A stretch of DNA of 64,000 bases from Agaricus subrufescens (lineage: Eukaryota; Basidiomycota; Agaricomycetes; Agaricales; Agaricaceae). This document shows, piece by piece, positions 34,542 through 46,413 of this stretch. Both the position numbers and the translations under genes were made by a program. The stretch is from NCBI GenBank assembly GCA_029945375.1, contig JAQOTE010000030.1, forward strand, positions 1 to 64,000. The letters run 5' to 3'. The notes below the pieces were generated by a model. That model was not told where the DNA came from. It did not search any database and saw only the letters and a program-made list of their open reading frames with translations. Each line of letters opens with the position of its first letter. The first letter of the stretch is position 1.

Positions 34542-36145
34542 CTACACCCCTGCTGCCTCGAGAAGAGCATTCACATGCTTAGATATCTCCATACAGACCT
34601 TAATCCAAGGGTCATTCTCTGATTTCCAATTATCTGGCATAGGTTTTGGCACATTCTTGTCAGGGTGGTAGACCTATGCTGAGCATAAACAAAAATATAT
34701 CATGTTTGAGAAAAGTCCTTACAGCAATAAGCTCCTTCTTTTTCTTGTTTCTACTTGCTTTACTTGCATGTACACACCTGTTGCGTGATTCTTCAATTGG
34801 GTGAGGGAAGCAAGTCATTACCGTTTCCAACAATGCTTCAACCGTATAGTCTCTATCCAACTGTGTGTTACTCAAGTGCTCATCTACATTGGCATGAGTT
34901 ATCAGCTGGCAAATGATCAGATTCAGAGACTTGTGCACCCGAAGCTTGGGTTTCGGATAGGATCTCTTTTGGGATTTCGCTTTCCTCTCTTCCTTGGCCC
35001 TGCATTTCTCCTCTTCGTCTTCCCTCTTTTTCTTGGAGACCTAAGCTCATCATCAGCCACTAGTATATGTGTCATATTCCCAAGTGCTCACCTCAGCAAG
35101 CCCAGGTATTTTAGTACTCAGAATGTAGCAAAAATCTTTAATTGTCGCCACTCTAGTCTTATACGCCTCCCTTTCTTTGTTACCTTCATCAACCAAACTT
35201 TGCAGCTTCTCCAACAAACCGTCTATTCCATTCTCACCAGCCAGTACATCCTTTGTTATGTCCTTGCTTGTAGGGTTGTAACCAAAGTCAAGTTGCAGTG
35301 ATGTGAGTATCGATGCTTTGCTAATATACTCAATGTATTGGACATCAACTGTACCAATGGTATGATACTCAAACCAGGCAACCGGGAACCAGTCATGATG
35401 ACTGTGCCATGCTTTACAGAGATGTTGTATTTCCCAGACATCCCATTCCCACTGAGGAACTTCCAGCCAAAAAGCTTTCACTGGGGGAATCAAGTGCAGA
35501 GAGAGTTGGTCAATATGCCACAAGCACTGACAGATAGTGAGATAGTTTTCTGTGTGATGCTTAGCTTGTGCCTCCAATATCTTTGCTGTTTTGACAATGG
35601 TTTCCCAGATAGGGGTCAGGCCACCAGGACCAAGGCGAAAACCCTGGCATAAGTTATCCATAAAATTGTCGTTATGACCCTGCAGACTAGCTGTCCCCAT
35701 AACCCGCATAAAGTGCAGATCATCTTGTAATTTCATGAGGTCAAGATGGAGCTGCTTGACAATGCTTGATGGTACTGAGGTGAAGAGGTCTGTTGGTGAC
35801 GGGAACTGGGAGAGGGACTCCTCAATGTCTTTGATGGTTGCAGCAGGATTGGCGTACTGCCCTATAGCTACCCAGCAGTGCTTTAACCCCACTATCAGTA
35901 TTGTGCTGGCGCTTGTAGGCAAGAACACTTACCCAATTAGAGTCTTTGTTGACCTCAATGTTTCTTGTATATTTGCCCAAGTCAACAATGTGGTGGACAA
36001 GATGGTCGAGGTTGGTTGAAACCTCAGCTTCTTCTATAAAAGTTGAACATACCTGCATCCAAATCAGTTTCTTCTAAAAGACCGGTTTGGTGAAAAAAAA
36101 ACACACAGACAGGGGTGGCTAACACTTACTATCTGTCTCTATCAT
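34542..36145 (-). CDS. Accessory gene 1 of the integrase element, unknown
   Basis: Multi-exon gene, start proposed at ATG 36145 (MIETD), stop TAG 34544-34542. Exons can be followed through good GT..AG sites: EEAEVSTNLDHLVHHIVDLG; HCWVAIGQYANPAATIKDIE and a long Trp-rich central region (VPQWEWDVWEIQHLCKAWHS) ending STKIPGLAE; a Lys/Glu-rich segment (VSKKKREDEEEKCRAKEERK) with ICQLITHANVDEHLS; and a last exon VYHPDKNVPKPMPDNWKSEN to NALLEAAGV. The YHPDKN followed by EISKHVNALL recalls the end of a DnaJ J-domain, but the preceding helix is not convincing. I see few or no stops in the proposed exons, unlike in the integrase gene. Function unknown. Confidence 0.5.
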
Positions 36146-36171
36146 TGGTACGGGGGTAGGCAACTTGTGAA

Positions 36172-37744
36172 TTGAGGGGTCAGGGATTGGACGGTCAGTC
36201 TGGGAGCCTTTCTTTGAAAAGCAAGAGGAAAGGCACCACTGCAAACTTGAGAAAGAAACAGCAAAACAGAAACAAGCTCATGAATCACATATACGACAGC
36301 CTCCCAGGACTTTGTGCCCAGTTTTCATTTGGGATTGGAACGATGATGAACCTCCCAAATTTGAAAGGTCCTGTGTCAGAAATGACGAATGTGAAGAGAC
36401 CCTCAACAGCTATAGTGACAAGCAATTGAGGTATAACACATTTGACAATGAGTGGGATTGTTGTCATGAATGGGGAGAAGATCTTGAAGAGGAAGAGGAA
36501 CCCATGGCGCCTCAGCTACAGCAACCGAAATCAGCAGACAAGAGATTGACAGACCACCTGGTGACAGAAGTCTGTCATCTGCTATATGAGTATTATGGCT
36601 GGGTTGCGCCCTTACCCTTGCCATTCCCCAACAATACCTCCATTCTGGAAAATGACCGCAAATCATTGATAGCAGTCCTCAGCCTACAAAGCGTGTCAAC
36701 TGGGAGTCTGTTATTTGATACACCCATTGCCAAAGTGGCTATGCCATTCATCAAGGTTCTGGCATTGAAAGAGATGGAGCATCCTTTACCATTGTAATGG
36801 GATTTGGCTGAGCAAAGCCGACTCTGTATCAAAAACTGCAGGTCACTAAAGTACATTTGAACGCTGATACAAGAGAAAGCTACGTGGTACATGTTTGACT
36901 TTGGATTGTTGAGGACAGTACCATGGAACTTGGCTGTTCCAATGGCTGCTGTGGCACTGCTAGTGTGTTACCTGGCTGACAAACTCGATGAGCCTGCAAA
37001 GAATCAACTCAATGAGATGGTGGTCACACAGGAGCTGGTCATGGAGGGTGTTAAATTCCACACCATGGTTCATCGAGATACACTGGGCCCCGTGGACCCT
37101 GAGCCTCCCACTTCTACGTACCTGCCAATGTGATTGTCTGGGCATCAATTCAACATTCAAGATCATGATTTCTACCAGTATCAATGCAATGAAATCATGT
37201 CCTCACCCAGAGCTCGAGTGGCTTTGATGCGGGGGGGGGCTTCATGAGATGCATTGCCCTTCATTACATGAAAGTATCTGAATCTCTACAAGGACCCTGT
37301 GGGCTATATGAAGATCCAAGTCATATGTTTATCACTAAGGATGTCAATGGTGTACAGTATGTTGATGATGAGTTGTCTGATGCAGAATACAATATGTTGG
37401 TGGGATTATATTACAAGTTCACAGGTATGTCTACATATATTTCTCTCTACCTCTCTTACACTTCAACAGGTGAGGCAAGCAAAGTCACGAAGGTATGTTG
37501 GTATCCTCAAGCCTGGGTCTTTGAAGGCAGTGGACTGGACGTTGGTCGTTGGACTGAGCATGCCAAGGCTTTCTGGAATAAAAGGTCAAACACTATTCTC
37601 AATGACAATGTCAATAATAACCTGCATGTCCCTCTCAACATAAATGATTGGCGGTCAAAGCTGAGAGGATTAGCAGACACCAGGAGAGCATGGGCCAAAG
37701 TAGAGATCTGGTCAAAGGAATTCTTGAGCAAGCATATTGTCTAA
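36172..37744 (+). pseudogene. Accessory gene 2 of the integrase element, unknown
   Basis: Readable from WEPFFEKQEERHHCKLEKET through VFIWDWNDDEPPKFERSC, FDNEWDCCHEWGEDLEEEEE, YYGWVAPLPLPFPNNTS, VPWNLAVPMAAVALLVCYLA, SSPRARVALMRGGGFMRCIA, GPCGLYEDPSHMFITKDV and ADTRRAWAKVEIWSKEFLSK to TAA at 37742-37744. One frame break near 36840-36890, one TGA near 37131 and a likely intron at 37421-37470 interrupt it. The pattern WNDDxP, FDNEWD and a 'xRARxALxRGG' box recalls multi-copy hypothetical proteins of mushroom genomes; I know no function for them. It diverges from accessory gene 1. Confidence 0.55.
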
Positions 37745-39246
37745 AGCCATGAGTAGTGTATGCTTCTTGGTTTTTTCTACTTTTCTTTTCTTGGGACTTT
37801 ACTGAGGATTTCTGTATCTTGATGCTGTTATACATAATGTTCATCTAGCGCTATCTCATTTTGTAGCATACTGCCAAAGTGAATCAAGATCGTGGTAGCT
37901 ATGATCAAATGGTAAAGAAAACCTGGTTCGATTTCAAGAGTAGCCTCAAACACAGTCTCAACATGGTCACATATAATGTGGCCATATATCTAACCATTAA
38001 GAGGCCTAGTGCAACATCCTGGATATTCTGAGATGCCTTGGGCTGTTGATGCACACATAGGGTAAGTCTGTACAAGGAGCTGATTTACCTCTTGAACTAT
38101 GGTTATCTTTCCCATGCACTGCTCAATATCTTCATAAGTCTCATAACCACAGTGAGTTCAAATTATTGTGCGTAGCTGTTTGGCCTTTTTAATATAACTT
38201 AGGTGCATATGCATTGACTTCTTCCATCTGTTCTCCTCTGACCTTCGCTTAATACATCCACCAATGCTACTCCCCATGCTTGCTGGGCTAAAATCACTGC
38301 ACATCCATCTCTGTTGATGGTGTACACCCCAAATTCATGCATTGTCATCAGGGCCCCCCATGTGATTGAGGGCAGATCAAAAAATGCAATCCATCCCGGT
38401 GTATCACTTGGCAACTCTGAATCCCAAAGGTCAAGAAATGAAGGAGATCAATGAGGCTGTGGAGCATGCAATGTTGCAGACTCGGTGGAAGGTGAGGAGG
38501 TATGCAGGTAGAAAACAGGTTTCGGCTGTCCTCTGGGCACAAATCAGGTCTGTCCCTTTTTCTCCATCTATACATTATTTTACATGATACCAGATGTGGT
38601 TTTCACCACTCTGGTCCCCCTGGATCTATCTCCAAGGTTTTACATGCAATGGTCTGTGTTTTTGATGAGGACAGGCGGCATGTAGGAGGAATACATGCCC
38701 CAAAGGATCACAACATACACGCAACCTTTAGAGGCAGTATTCACAAAGCCTCTTATCACAGCAAAGACAATATCAAGAAGTATTTTGTTTTCTCTGTCAG
38801 TGTTGCTCACTAGTTGTTTGTTCTGGTGTATAGCTTGCTCTACAGAGCTTTCTTCTTTGACAAAAGGTAAACATACTTTGCAGATGCGTACTGCTATTTA
38901 TACACACCATATAGTAGAGCAACAGAAGTAAAAATAGCCTCAATACATTTGATTGTGACATTTGAACTGATGCAAACACACAGTTTTGGGATGGCCGTGG
39001 CATGGTTCCTGGTTGCTGTGATCATCTGTCTCAGCAGTTTCAGCCTTCAATTTTCAGATGTTTCATTTTGTTCAATAAATAATTTGGAACTTCCGGGAAC
39101 TTTTGAACGTATTTTGGAAGCTTCAAAATTTCCTGTAAGTTTCAAATTTCGATTTTGGGAAGTTCAAAGTTGGCTTGCAAAAGTTCATTTTTTGTAAATG
39201 TTTAAAAGTTTGCATGTCCGATTCTTTGAACACTATGTGTGCCATA
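37745..39246. other. 3' part and right end of the integrase element
   Basis: No gene can be supported here. A minus-strand stretch at 38199-38414 (GWIAFFDLPSITWGALMTMH) looks coding-like but has no partner exons that I can place. From about 39030 the sequence is the AT-rich subterminal zone with GAACTT/AAGTTC repeats, then the right TIR (39230-39246). Confidence 0.5.
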
Positions 39247-39371
39247 ACTATACGAACCTACTGTCATGTTCTTTGGCATGACAAATTCACCAGCCACATT
39301 TCAATCTATGATGGATTCACTATTCAAAGACCTAATCGACAATGGAGGAGTTATTTCTTGAGTTTGTAGTT
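39247..39371 (+). pseudogene. Gypsy family B fragment, RT continued
   Basis: After the duplication ACTATA the RT resumes as YEPTVMFFGMTNSPATFQSM and MDSLFKDLIDNGGVIS, then ends abruptly at the junction with the minus-strand gypsy. Confidence 0.82.
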
Positions 39372-42300
39372 AAGTTTCCTTTCCAGGGATGAATACCGAA
39401 AGTAAGGAAGAAAGGAGTCTGTTTGGTGGCAGTGTGAGTTTTGTTGTTGTATTGGAACTTAGCTGTGGGTAACCATTTCACCCAGTTGTTCTGCTTGTAG
39501 TTGACAAAGGTTCACAAATACCTTTCTACTTCTTGGTTGATTTGTTCTGTCTGACCATCAGTTTGGGGGTGATAGGCAGTGGACAGGTTTCTTTTGATTC
39601 CTAGGGTGGAACAGAGTTCTTTCATGAATTTAGAGGCAAACTGAAGGCCTCAGTGGCTAATGATTTGTTTTGGAATCCCATGTATTTGCCAGACATCTAT
39701 CTTGTAGATTTCAGCTAGTTGTCTTGATGTGAGAGAAGTTTCAGTGGGAATCAGGTGGATCATCTTTGAGAAGCAGTCCACAATAACTAGTATGGTGTCA
39801 TGATCTTTGGACTTAGGCAGGGGTCCAATCATGTCAATAGAGATTTCTTGCCATGGGGCTTTGGTTGTGGATTGAGAGGGGTGTGACCTGGTTGTTGGAT
39901 GATCTTGTTCTTTTGACACTCAGTGCATCCTTTGACAAATCTTTTAATATCCAATTTGATAGTAGGCCACCAGAAGGTTCATTTGATGAGGTCTAGCATT
40001 CGGTAAGTACCAGGGTGTCCCAGGTCAGGTGGATTGTGATGGTCAAACAGGATGGATTCTCGAAGTTTTGGTTTGTTTGAGATGTAGATTTTTCTGTTTT
40101 GGTAAACAACTTTATTTTCTTCCCAGAGGGTGTCAGGTCATTTGTTCATTTCTTGAGTAACTTGAGGTTCTTGATTGTGAGAGTTTTGGATCTGGTTTTG
40201 TAGGTGGGAGTCTGTGGATATGCTAAAGTTTTGGTTGTGGAGAAAAGTTATTTTGAGTGACATGGGTATTTCAGATAGGGTTCTCAAGATTAAGTGATCT
40301 TTGAACATGTTGATTTTGGGGTTTTCTTCTTCTGGTTTGTGTTGGAAGAGTTGAGATAGAATATCTGCTTTGACGTTGGTTTTTCCAGGTATGTGATGTA
40401 GTAGATAGTTGTATTCTTGAAGCATGAGGTACCATCTGGCTTGTCAGGCATTTAGTTTTTGTGGTTCTCTAAAGTATTTTAGGTTTTCATGATTGGTCCA
40501 GATTTCAAATTGGTGTTTGGCATCTAGTAAGTAGTGTCTCCAGTTTTTGATGGCTTTGACAATTGCGAGGAGTTCTTTGTCATAGATTTCATAGTTCTTT
40601 TCTGCGTTGGTGAGGGCTTTGGACATGAATGCTACTGGGTGCCATTTTCCATTCTGTTCTTGTGAGAGTATGGCTCCAATTCCAACCTTGGAAGTGTTGG
40701 TTTCTAGTCAGAATTGTCCTTTGTTATCTGGTAGGGCTAGTACCAGTTCTTTGGTTACAGCAGTCTTGGTTGCTTCAAAAGTGTTTTGTTTGTTTTGAGA
40801 CCATCTCCATGGTTTAGGATCTTTACCTCCCTTCAAGGCATTGAGTGGGGCAGCGATAGTGCTGAAGTCCTTGATAAAATATCAATAAAAGTTAGCAAAG
40901 CCAAGGAATTGTTCTATGTCCTTAATGCACATCAGTGTTTTCCAGTTTTGTACTGAGTCCACTTTCTCAGATTCCATGCTAGCTTGTCCATTACTGATTA
41001 CCATGCCTAACATGGAAATTTTGGTCATGTTGAATTTGCATTTAGTTCATATGAAGCACAGGTTGTTTTCATTGGCAATCTTTAGAAAGCAGAGCATTCA
41101 TTCTTCTAGCTCAGGTAATAAGTCTGCAAGAATGGTGAAATCATCAATGTAGTTGACCAGTGAGCCATCTTAGATCATTTCCCAGAATATGGTGGTCATC
41201 CAGCATGAAAAGGTTGCCAGTGAGTTACACATTCCAAAGAACATTACTGTGGGTTCAAAGAGTTCTCTGTTAGTTAGAATAGCACCTTTCTATTTGTCTC
41301 CTTCTTTGATTCAAACATTGTTGTAACCCCAGATGATATCCAATTTGTTGAAGTATTATTTCTGTAGGGGCATTTGGTAAGAGATTGACCTCATGGTCCC
41401 ACTGGGTTTGTTTGGGAAGTTTGTCAAAATTTTTACAATTGAATAGATGGGTGTAGGGGCATATGTAGTCCAGTAGGTCTAGGGGTTCCATGGGGTCTGG
41501 TTCCTTTTCTTCTTTGAAGTTTTCCCAGTTGGTTTGTAAACATCATAGGTGTTCTGGTAGTGAGAAGTTTGTGTGTCAAAAGGAGCATTTGGGTGGGCAT
41601 TGCAAGAATGTGACTGTTCCTTTATTCTAGTTGATTTCCAGGTTATGTTTGGTTAGCCAGTCATGTCCAATGAATATGTCAGCAGAGTCCAGTTTGGCTA
41701 CCACTGCATCTATCAATTCTAGGTGTCCTTCAATCATTAGATCCAGGTTTACAAATTTGGTAATGGGTTTCTTTCCACTAGGGGTTCTGTCAGCATTAGT
41801 GGTGAGGGTAGGTTTGTTGAGTTTGAGTGTGGGGATGTGTTGTTTGTGAACTGTTTGTTTATCTATGCATGTGTGTGTGCATCTGGAGTTGAGAATGGTT
41901 TTGGCTTGGAAAGTCTGTCTGTTTGGTTTGGTGATTTCCAGTTGGATGATTACTTCCTGCACTCCTAGTCATTTTAGGGGATGTTTCTGTGGACAAACGT
42001 ATCAATTTTTCATATGACTAGTTACATTGGTTTGCAAGTTTGTGCCTACTCCAAACCTTTTGGAAAATCCTTCTGAGTTTCTTCAGCATTTCCTTCTTCT
42101 CCATTAGTGATGGCATGAATCTTGGTTTGCTTCTTCAGGCTTTGGCATACTTTAGTGATGTGGCCCAGTTTGCCACAATTATAGCATTTGATGTTAGATT
42201 TGTAGGATCCAGAGCGACATTCCTTCTTGATGTGCCCAAATTTACCACACTTGAGGCATTTGGGTTTCCCATCTGGAGACCATTCTAGCTTCTTTGCTCC

Positions 42301-43229
42301 AATCTCCATGGGTTGTCGGTTTCCTCCATAGGTTACACCTGTAGTGGTGTGTTGATCATTTCTTTGTTTCTCCATAGATTCCCAGCCCTTTCCAACTAAG
42401 CCAATGGCAGTGATCCATCCTTTGAGATTAGTGGGGATCAAAGCAGGGGGGTATCCAAGAATGGTGTGGATGATGTCAGATCTGGTGTGGTGCTTTAGAA
42501 GGTAGAGAGCATGGTCTTCATTTGAACCAGATTGATGGACAAGGGTGGTGAATTTGACAAGGAAGTCATTTGTGTGAAGGTTTCCTTGTTTAAAGGTTTC
42601 AATTTTGTCTTTAGCAATTTGTTTCTCATCTCCAGGTGAGAAGGCATCTACAATTTCTTGGGCAAAGATGTTCCAATCTGCTTCTCCCAGTGTTGGGTGA
42701 ACCATCCAGGGATTTCCCCTTGTAAGCAGTTGGTGACAAGGAGGATCTTCAAATCTGAGTCTTTGTATCTGTTAAATGTGAGGTAAACTTCCATTCCCCT
42801 CTACCAATTATGAAATTTGTTCCTGTCTCCATTGAAGTATCTGGGTTCCATAACATCTTTGAGGTCAATTTGTGCATTGTTAGTTTTCAGTTTGGTGTCA
42901 CAGCTTGCCATTTCTTATAATTCCAGTTCCTCAAGTTCCTTTGCTAGTTGGTTGATGTCTTTGTTGAGTGGTGTTTCCTTTGGCATTTGAGTTAGTTCTT
43001 GTTCCTCTGTTTCTTGTTTGTTGTTTTTGATGACTGTTTGGTTTTGTGGTCATTTGTGCTTCTGAGTATTTTGAATCTGTTTCCATTTCACTGTTCTTTG
43101 TAGAAGAGGGTTTCAAAGTTGATTCCAAATTGTTTGGTGTTGTTTGTGCTCATATACTGAGCTTAGCTGGTTCCTGCCTCAATGACTAGAGGTCTTTCTG
43201 CAAGGGGAGCTTTACAACACTTTACCAAA
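39372..43229 (-). pseudogene. Gypsy family A2, 3'-truncated gag-pol
   Basis: Read right to left. Gag from about 43170, with AFSPGDEKQIAKDKIETFK and two zinc knuckles (CLKCGKFGHIKKEC, CYNCGKLGHITKVC) near 42200; protease with TILNSRCTHTCIDKQT near 41880 (catalytic DSG altered to NSR); RT and RNase H (YEIYDKELLAIVKAIKNWRH at about 40560); integrase (DMIGPLPKSKDHDTILVIVD at about 39800, PKQIISH). It breaks off at about 39372 before the integrase C terminus, so chromodomain and 3' LTR are missing. Many stops and shifts are present. It is clearly related to the full-length family A copy at 46040-52855. Confidence 0.88.
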
Positions 43230-43551
43230 TGTTACAACCTTATAGCAATTAGCTCAGGTTGCAACTTAAGGCAAAGACTTGAGGGTGATAAGGGAAAATA
43301 GCAAGTTGGTAAAGTGTAAGGAATACAGGAGTATTACTATGCTACTTATACTGCTAGATAGACAACCTAATAGGGAAAGTACAAAGGATGGTCAGGGATG
43401 CCCAAGGTGTCTACTATTTATGGAATGGGAACACAAGGAAGAGGAGCAAAGCATATGGTGCAAGAACACAAGGCAGGTCATAGGATGAGTTAAGGGTTTG
43501 AGAACAGAAATAGATCATGGTACAAGTCTGAGGTGATATTGGATTGTAACA
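43230..43551 (-). repeat. Gypsy A2 5' LTR
   Basis: Plus strand begins TGTTACAACCTTATAGC and ends GGATTGTAACA. Its first 120 bp resemble the inverted end of the family A LTRs, while the rest differs; 322 bp. Confidence 0.75.
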
Positions 43552-44424
43552 ATTTTGCTTCTGCAGACTTGTTCTCAATTGTTGGACTCACAATTTGCAT
43601 AATGTGATTTTTTGTCACATGTGATATTCAATTAAGTGACTGGCTTATTGAAGCACTATTGGAATAAATAGGTAAGAAAACAACTAAATAAGCTTTGTAT
43701 CTTTATTCAATAAGTCCACTCCTTTATCAAAATAGTTTTGAGGGAAAAGTTAATGCAAGGCTTGGATAAGCCAAGTGTACTATTAATAATATTTTTTGAA
43801 TTTATTTGTTTACACAGCTGCTTGATAAGACTTAAAAACATTTTCAATAATACAAGTGTACAAACCTCTGAGCTTGTCATGATGGTATGTGAGTTCCTCT
43901 ATTGATGCATCACCACCACAACATCCCTTGCCATTCTGACCTCCTGCCATGGTGATGTGAGGGGAGCACTCACTATACTTGGAGAGCAAATCAACAACAT
44001 TGTTATCACCTCCAACCCTGATCCTACACCAATGCCTATGCATGACACAGTGATGAAGTTACTACCTGCAAAGAAAGCCCAGCCCTAACAAAATTCTGAC
44101 AAGCAGCACTACACTTGCAGTAGTGTGAGGACACTTTCATCAGAATTGCATACTCTTACATTGGAATTGCATTGAAAATGCAATTCCAATGGGCCTAATT
44201 TTATCACAAAGGGACAACTTGTTGATTTTATATAAAGATTTCTCTTCTATTTAATTTCAAGGCAGGCTTCAAATGGCTTTGATTAAAGCTGTTTGGCAAT
44301 TGCTGAACACATGATCTTTTTTTTTTGAAATCAAGTGATTTATGTCCCAGCACCCTAACATAATCCAGCCCTACTATATGTACATACATACAATAGACTC
44401 AGTTAAAGAGAAAGAGAAACTCTT
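43552..44424. other. Uncertain sequence with a short minus-strand ORF
   Basis: AT-rich. A minus-strand ORF at 43810-44043 (VGGDNNVVDLLSKYSECSPH, AGGQNGKGCCGGDASIEELT) looks coding but I do not recognise it; it may be part of the DNA element whose DDE transposase lies at 45-46 kb. Nothing else is supported. Confidence 0.4.
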
Positions 44425-44630
44425 GTTATAATCCCCATTTGTCCAGACCCCATGACTTGATCCATAACTCATGTACCATATGCTACTTTCTCTTCTGTAC
44501 TAGTTGTCTTACATTCTTAGTCAGCCCATTCCCACATTAGTAAGACTGCTCAGGCATACTCAGCCTGACTTCACCTTCTCCATTAGGTAGTCTTCTAGTA
44601 GTATTGTTATGATTATGAACAATGTTTTTC
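44425..44630 (+). repeat. Degenerate solo LTR related to gypsy A
   Basis: Starts TGTTATAATCCCCATTTGTCC and shares blocks with the family A LTR in the same order: CATATGCTAC, TCAGGCATACTCAGCCTGAC, TTAGGTAGTC. Divergence is high and no internal sequence follows. Confidence 0.55.
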
Positions 44631-45039
44631 ATTTATGGTGGAGACTTAATATACAGTAGGGCCTTTTCTCTAACTAAAGTCTAGAAGTGAATTAAGCCTT
44701 AATTGCTTTATATTTTGATATCACTCTCCAGCTCTAGTTGCTTTGCATATTTGGGTTACTCTGAGACATTGTTCATTGAAGAGGATCCTTTGTTATGCTT
44801 AGGTACAGTAATGGACAATCAAACTCAACAATCATTATTCTGAGGGAACCACTCCATAAAATCAAAAAATTTGTTCAGATTTAAACTCAGTTCATGAAAA
44901 TATGCTAAATAACACCACTCCATAATTTTTCCCATGGCTTTTTGGTCTGGCAAAATTTTTTTTTGCAAAACTTTGACCCCATTTTGTATCCCTATCCTTG
45001 TTGAATGGGGTTTAAAATAGCTTCCAGATGTGACATTGT

Positions 45040-45990
45040 TGTATATGAGCATATCTGATGACCTTTGTGTCTTTTCAGGGCCTACTTGGCAGCTTTTCCT
45101 TTTAAGCTGACCCTATATGCACTAATGAATCACCAAGACCAACTACAAAATTGTTGGATTGTATCAGATGGGCAAGCATCAAGTGCCTCATTGGTTGCCA
45201 TCTTGGTGTCTTCAAGTGTGTTCTTTATGACCTCACAGTATTGATATTTTGCCCATCCCCAATACTAGATTAGACAATTAGTGTATATTAAACAATGTTG
45301 AAATTGTCAATCATACCATTTCAATTGGATTAAGTTCACAGTGAAACTTTGGTAAGAACATGCATTCATGCCCTGCATCTTTTATAATTGTTTTGAGCAT
45401 GGACACCTGATTTGTGAAGTCATCCTGTTTACTGAGAAGATGTGCCATACAGCACAAATCATTTTCCCAGGGGCACACAGGTGAGCATTTTGCTCACATT
45501 CCAGAAACATTGAAGCCCCACTCTTGTAAGGTCTGCTATAAACCTTTTTGTTTCTCATCTAATGTTGTCATTAACTGAAATCTACCTCAGTGTTCAACTG
45601 TAGGGTTGGTCATTGGAATAATAGTATCTTTTTGCCAACATTGTTTACCCCCATTACCTTTATTTATTTCAAAAGCCTTGAGAGCATCAGGAGGTAGTAA
45701 AGCATGTACAGATGATTGATCAAAGATGAAAAGTGCTTGAGAGTCAGGATATGCAAGTGAAAAGGTTGGGATTGCCTGAGTCTGAACTTGGGTGATAAGT
45801 TGCTTGCAGTCCCAATACTTATCACCATTTGAGCCTGGATAAATTACTTTTTGAGCTTCCTTTGCCACTTTCCCATCTAATCCATGAAAAACAAGCCTTT
45901 CATTATGTTCATCAATAAAGTCTGAAACATGGATTAGTCTTCCTTGGCCTTTCTTCATCAAAATCTGTTGCCCCTCTTGCAACCTAAATG
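45040..45990 (-). pseudogene. DDE transposase, C-terminal exons
   Basis: From the exon start LQEGQQILMKKGQGRLIHVS at about 45988 the reading gives DFIDEHNERLVFHG, FIFDQSSVHALLPPDALKAF, TIIPMTNPTVEH, CSPVCPWENDLCC, FLPKFHCELNPIEM (catalytic Glu), an intron, then YWGWAKYQYCEVIKNTLEDT and FISAYRVSLKGKAA. This is the DDE-superfamily transposase typical of multi-copy elements in mushroom genomes. Stops inside include TGA for Arg (before AKCSPV and before FISAYR) and TAG for Trp. The upstream exon lies beyond the gypsy insertion, at 52856. Confidence 0.82.
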
Positions 45991-46039
45991 TTACTTGTGT
46001 GACAAAACCTGATTACTTATAAAAGGAATTAAAACTCAC

Positions 46040-46335
46040 TGTTATGATCTATTTCTGTTATTGTCCCCCTGACCCAGGACCATATGCTACCACTTCCTTA
46101 TCTGTGTACTTGCCTCCCATGTTTACTCAGCACCGTTCTCACCATTAGTCAGACACCTCAGGTATACTTACTCAGCCTGACTTCTACTTCTATTATTAGG
46201 TAGTCGACTCTTCTATAAGTAGCGTAGTTTATACCCTGTATTTTCTTACACTTTACCAACTTGCTATATTCCCTTATTGCCCTCAAGTCTTTGCCTTAAG
46301 TTGCAACCTGAGCTAATCGCTATAAGGTCATAACA
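46040..46335 (+). repeat. Gypsy A 5' LTR
   Basis: TGTTATGATC to GGTCATAACA. Confidence 0.95.
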
Positions 46336-46413
46336 TTTGGTAAAGCATCATAAAGCTCACCTTGCAGAAAGACCTCTAGTCATTGAGGCAGGAAACCATG
46401 ACAGGCTCAGTAT

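Larger units (their letters stand above)
32491..39246. mobile_element. 6.76-kb DNA transposon with rve-type integrase and accessory genes
   Basis: Inserted in family B RT. The left end reads TATGGCACACATAGTGT and the right end is its inverse; similarity continues about 10 bp further (ACAAAAAATC against TCAAAGAATC inverted). The target duplication ACTATA lies at 32485-32490 and 39247-39252; joining the flanks restores KGLYEPTVMFFGM without loss. Both 250-bp subterminal zones are AT-rich and full of GAACTT/AAGTTC motifs. Contents: a D-D-E integrase gene and a large gene on the minus strand, and a large gene on the plus strand. The 6-bp TSD with these ends does not match Tc1 (TA), hAT (8), CACTA (2-3) or MULE (9). 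Polintons also make 6-bp duplications, but they are longer and carry a polymerase, which is missing here. Confidence 0.85.

Noticed and set aside
32491..39246. Polinton/Maverick as identity of the 6.76-kb element
   Set aside because: The 6-bp TSD fits, but no protein-primed DNA polymerase, ATPase or capsid gene is seen and the TIR is short.
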